Below, piece after piece: positions 6,884 through 8,855 of a DNA stretch of 8,855 nt. Positions within the stretch are counted from its first letter, which is position 1. The number at the start of each line of letters is the position of its first letter. This DNA comes from Schleiferiaceae bacterium (lineage in GTDB: Bacteria > Bacteroidota > Bacteroidia > Flavobacteriales > Schleiferiaceae): assembly GCA_030831045.1 (NCBI GenBank), contig JAURMB010000098.1, positions 1-8,855 of the forward strand, written 5' to 3'. The notes beneath the pieces were generated by a model. That model ran no database searches. It saw nothing but the letters and a program-made list of their open reading frames with translations, and was not told the origin of the DNA. Position numbers and translations under genes: made by a program.

Positions 6884-8118
6884 AGCACACGCATGCTTTC
6901 AATGGGGTTCAATTTCAGGGCCTTGCGGGCCGGGTAGAGGGAGGACAGCAGGCCGAGTACGGCCACGAGCACCGCAATGGGTAGGTAGTATTCCGGAACA
7001 GAAACGGGGTAAATCGTGGACTGCAACCCAAATTCCGCCAAGCCTTTGTCGACGCCTTCGATGGTGATGCCCGTGCGGCTCGTAACCGCAATGGTCACGT
7101 GGCCCAGCAGCAGTCCGAGGGGCATTCCGGCAAAGCTGAGCAGCAACGTTTCCCAAACCACCAAGCGAAACACCTTGCGGCGGGTGAGCCCGATGGCCAT
7201 CAGCATTCCAAGCTCGCGGGTGCGCTCGAGAATGGCCATGAGCATGGTGTTAAGGATGCCGAAGGCCATCGCAAAGAGGATGACGGCCATGAACAGCAGC
7301 AGCGACTGCGCGAGCACTTCGTCGGCGTAACTGAGGTCGGGGCTGATTTCGCGCCAGGTGCGCACGATGGCGGACCCCGGTTGCGCTACCGCCCCCCGAA
7401 GTTCGGCCACGGTGGCGTCGAGGGAGTCCAGGTTCCGCACCCTAAAGTGAATTTGGTGGACGGCACCACGACCTTGGACCAGGCTGTCGCCCCCCAGCAG
7501 TTCGGGAGCGAGTGCGGCAAGCGGCGCATAGACTTGAACCCCCTCAACCAAGTTGCTGACGCCGTCGTACACGCCTTCGACGGCAAAGAGCACGGTGTGA
7601 ATTTCGCCGCGTACGTCTTGAAACGTGAGCACCACCCGATCGCCAAGCCCGGCACCAAGCTGTTCGGCCAGCTTTTGGCCGAGGGTAATGCCCTCGGAAC
7701 CCAGCCGGCCCTCCACCACATGGCGCGGAGCCGTGAACACCCGCGACTCGCGCTCAGGATCAATCGCCAGATCCTGCACGGGGGCCGAAGCGGCGCCCGC
7801 CTGAAGCACGGCGGTGAGTACGACGCGCTCCGACCAGGCCTCGACCCCAGGATGGGCGTCTAAGGCCGCGGTCCACAGCTCGGGCTGGGCAAGCAACGCC
7901 TGCACTTCTTGGTTGGCGACAAAATTCGAATCGGTCACTTGGGCGTGGCCCACGTAGTCGTCGAGGGCGGCCGCGGTTCGGGCGGCATTGACCCCTTGGG
8001 CGAGGCCCATCATGAACACTCCGGCCCAGACGCCGAGGGCCATGGCCCCGACGACCACGCCGCTGCGCCACGGGCTTCGCCAGATGTTGCGCCAGGCCAT
8101 TTGAATGAGGAGGTTCAT
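6880..8118 (-). CDS. FtsX-like ABC transporter permease (LolC/E-type), second subunit
   Basis: This 412-residue inner-membrane protein has the 1+3 membrane topology of the FtsX/MacB/LolC family. TM1 is at about 20-43. A large periplasmic domain (about 44-270, MacB_PCD-like) follows, then TM2 (271-295), TM3 (318-345) and TM4 (377-396). After TM2 comes the family hallmark ERTRELGMLMAIG (298-310), the cytoplasmic coupling segment that contacts the ATPase. The C-terminus ALKLNPIESMRVL is also typical. The start is taken as ATG 8118-8116, not the in-frame ATG at 8160: it overlaps the upstream TGA as ATGA, and MNLLIQMAWRNIWRSPWRS is a normal start for these permeases. The longer form would add 14 residues inside the upstream gene. 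Together with the neighbouring permease it should form a heterodimer. Confidence 0.92.
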   Translation of the reverse strand: MNLLIQMAWRNIWRSPWRSGVVVGAMALGVWAGVFMMGLAQGVNAARTAAALDDYVGHAQVTDSNFVANQEVQALLAQPELWTAALDAHPGVEAWSERVVLTAVLQAGAASAPVQDLAIDPERESRVFTAPRHVVEGRLGSEGITLGQKLAEQLGAGLGDRVVLTFQDVRGEIHTVLFAVEGVYDGVSNLVEGVQVYAPLAALAPELLGGDSLVQGRGAVHQIHFRVRNLDSLDATVAELRGAVAQPGSAIVRTWREISPDLSYADEVLAQSLLLFMAVILFAMAFGILNTMLMAILERTRELGMLMAIGLTRRKVFRLVVWETLLLSFAGMPLGLLLGHVTIAVTSRTGITIEGVDKGLAEFGLQSTIYPVSVPEYYLPIAVLVAVLGLLSSLYPARKALKLNPIESMRVL

Positions 8119-8855
8119 CGTTGAACGGGATTGGTTTTGAACACGGTGCGGAGCGGCCATGCGGCCGCGAGTAGGGCGATCAGCACAATAATTCCGGCAT
8201 GCGTTAGGGTAATCGACGCGTCGAGGCTAGGCGGCAAAATCGGCTCCCAGCCCTGCTGCTCCATGGCGGCGGCCACGTCACCCTGAAGCCGGAGCGGAAA
8301 CCGGTCGAGGACCAGGACCGCCACGCGGCCAAGAAGCGCACCCACCAGGGCGCCCGCCATGCTTAAAATCAGAACTTCGACAAACACGATTCCGGCCAAA
8401 AGTCCGCGCCGCATACCCATCGCCAGCTGCATGGCGAACTCCCGCTGGCGCTCGTTGGCGAGCATAATCATGGTTCCGAGCAACCCAAACCCGATGACCA
8501 CATACAAAATGAACAAAATCACTTTTCCGCCCGACGAGTCGGCCTGAATCGCTTGAATCAGCTCGGGCATGCGGGTTTGCCATCCCAAAAAACGGGCGCC
8601 CTCAAGCGGGTGCTTAGCGCCCAGCTCGGCGGTGGGGTCGTGGCTGAGCTCTGTTCGGCGGGGCGTAACCTGCACGTAGCTCCACATTCCGTAGGCCCCG
8701 GCGAACTCTTGGGCGTCGGCCAAACCCACGACGGCGCTGCGCTTTTCGAGCTCAGGATTGCCCATGTTCAACGTGCCGGCAACCACCCACGACGCCCCGG
8801 CCATGCTGCCCTGAAAGCCTTGGCCCATGGCCACGACCGTATCGCCCACGGCGGC
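8115..8855 (-). CDS. FtsX-like ABC transporter permease, first subunit (5' end cut by window edge)
   Basis: The frame is open from the window edge to TGA 8117-8115, giving the last 246 residues. The visible part covers the end of the periplasmic domain and three C-terminal membrane segments: VILFILYVVIGFGLLGTMIM, then GIVFVEVLILSMAGALVGAL, then GIIVLIALLAAAWPL. Between the first two lies NERQREFAMQLAMGMRRG, the FtsX-family coupling motif, and the protein ends in FKTNPVQR. It is clearly related in fold to the next gene but different in sequence, as in LolC/LolE pairs. The two genes overlap by ATGA. TM1, the true start and the operon promoter lie beyond base 8855. The substrate is unknown. Confidence 0.9.
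   Translation of the reverse strand, partial: AAVGDTVVAMGQGFQGSMAGASWVVAGTLNMGNPELEKRSAVVGLADAQEFAGAYGMWSYVQVTPRRTELSHDPTAELGAKHPLEGARFLGWQTRMPELIQAIQADSSGGKVILFILYVVIGFGLLGTMIMLANERQREFAMQLAMGMRRGLLAGIVFVEVLILSMAGALVGALLGRVAVLVLDRFPLRLQGDVAAAMEQQGWEPILPPSLDASITLTHAGIIVLIALLAAAWPLRTVFKTNPVQR

Noticed and set aside
7099..7863. Plus-strand open frame of 254 residues opposite the second permease
   Set aside because: It is antisense to a well-supported FtsX-type permease. Its His- and Gly-rich translation shows no domain, and long antisense frames are common in GC-rich genes.
8119..8160. Upstream ATG at 8160 as the start of the second permease
   Set aside because: It adds 14 polar residues inside the upstream permease gene. 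The ATG at 8118 forms an ATGA overlap matching the other junction and gives the usual permease N-terminus.

Overview
The window looks like ordinary chromosomal DNA from a GC-rich member of the Bacteroidota, possibly Flavobacteriales. Two independent signals support the phylum. One is a secreted protein ending in a type IX secretion system (T9SS) type B / gliding-motility-associated C-terminal sorting domain. The other is a pair of exact matches to the Bacteroidota -7 promoter element TAnnTTTG, each placed just upstream of a gene. The start regions lack clear Shine-Dalgarno sequences, which also fits. The class or order is only an inference.

Left to right, the plus strand carries: the 3' end of asnS (asparaginyl-tRNA synthetase); rpoN (sigma-54), 12 bases downstream in the same frame; a 722-residue exported, probably surface-exposed protein with its own promoter; a strong intrinsic terminator; and uvrC (nucleotide excision repair nuclease subunit). 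The uvrC GTG start lies only 4 bases after a -7 box that is itself inside the T-rich tail of the preceding terminator, so a leaderless uvrC mRNA is predicted.

uvrC converges on a minus-strand ABC transporter operon. Between them lies about 280 bases of non-coding DNA. It holds an 18-base perfect palindrome that reads as an intrinsic terminator for the minus-strand operon, and three patches of a degenerate 7-base repeat (about GTTNCTT). The patch nearest the transporter is inverted, so it can pair with either of the other two. I do not recognise this repeat as a named element; it is the least explained sequence in the window.

The minus-strand operon encodes, in transcription order, a FtsX/LolC/E-type permease (5' end cut by the window edge), a second permease of the same fold, and a MacB/LolD-type ATPase. 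Both junctions are ATGA stop/start overlaps, which points to translational coupling and one heteromeric transporter of two different permeases and an ATPase dimer. The substrate cannot be told from the sequence; lipoprotein release (LolCDE) is one possibility.

Apart from the intergenic repeats and the compact uvrC promoter, the gene content is conventional. I found no mobile element, CRISPR array, RNA gene or evident new defence or biosynthetic system.
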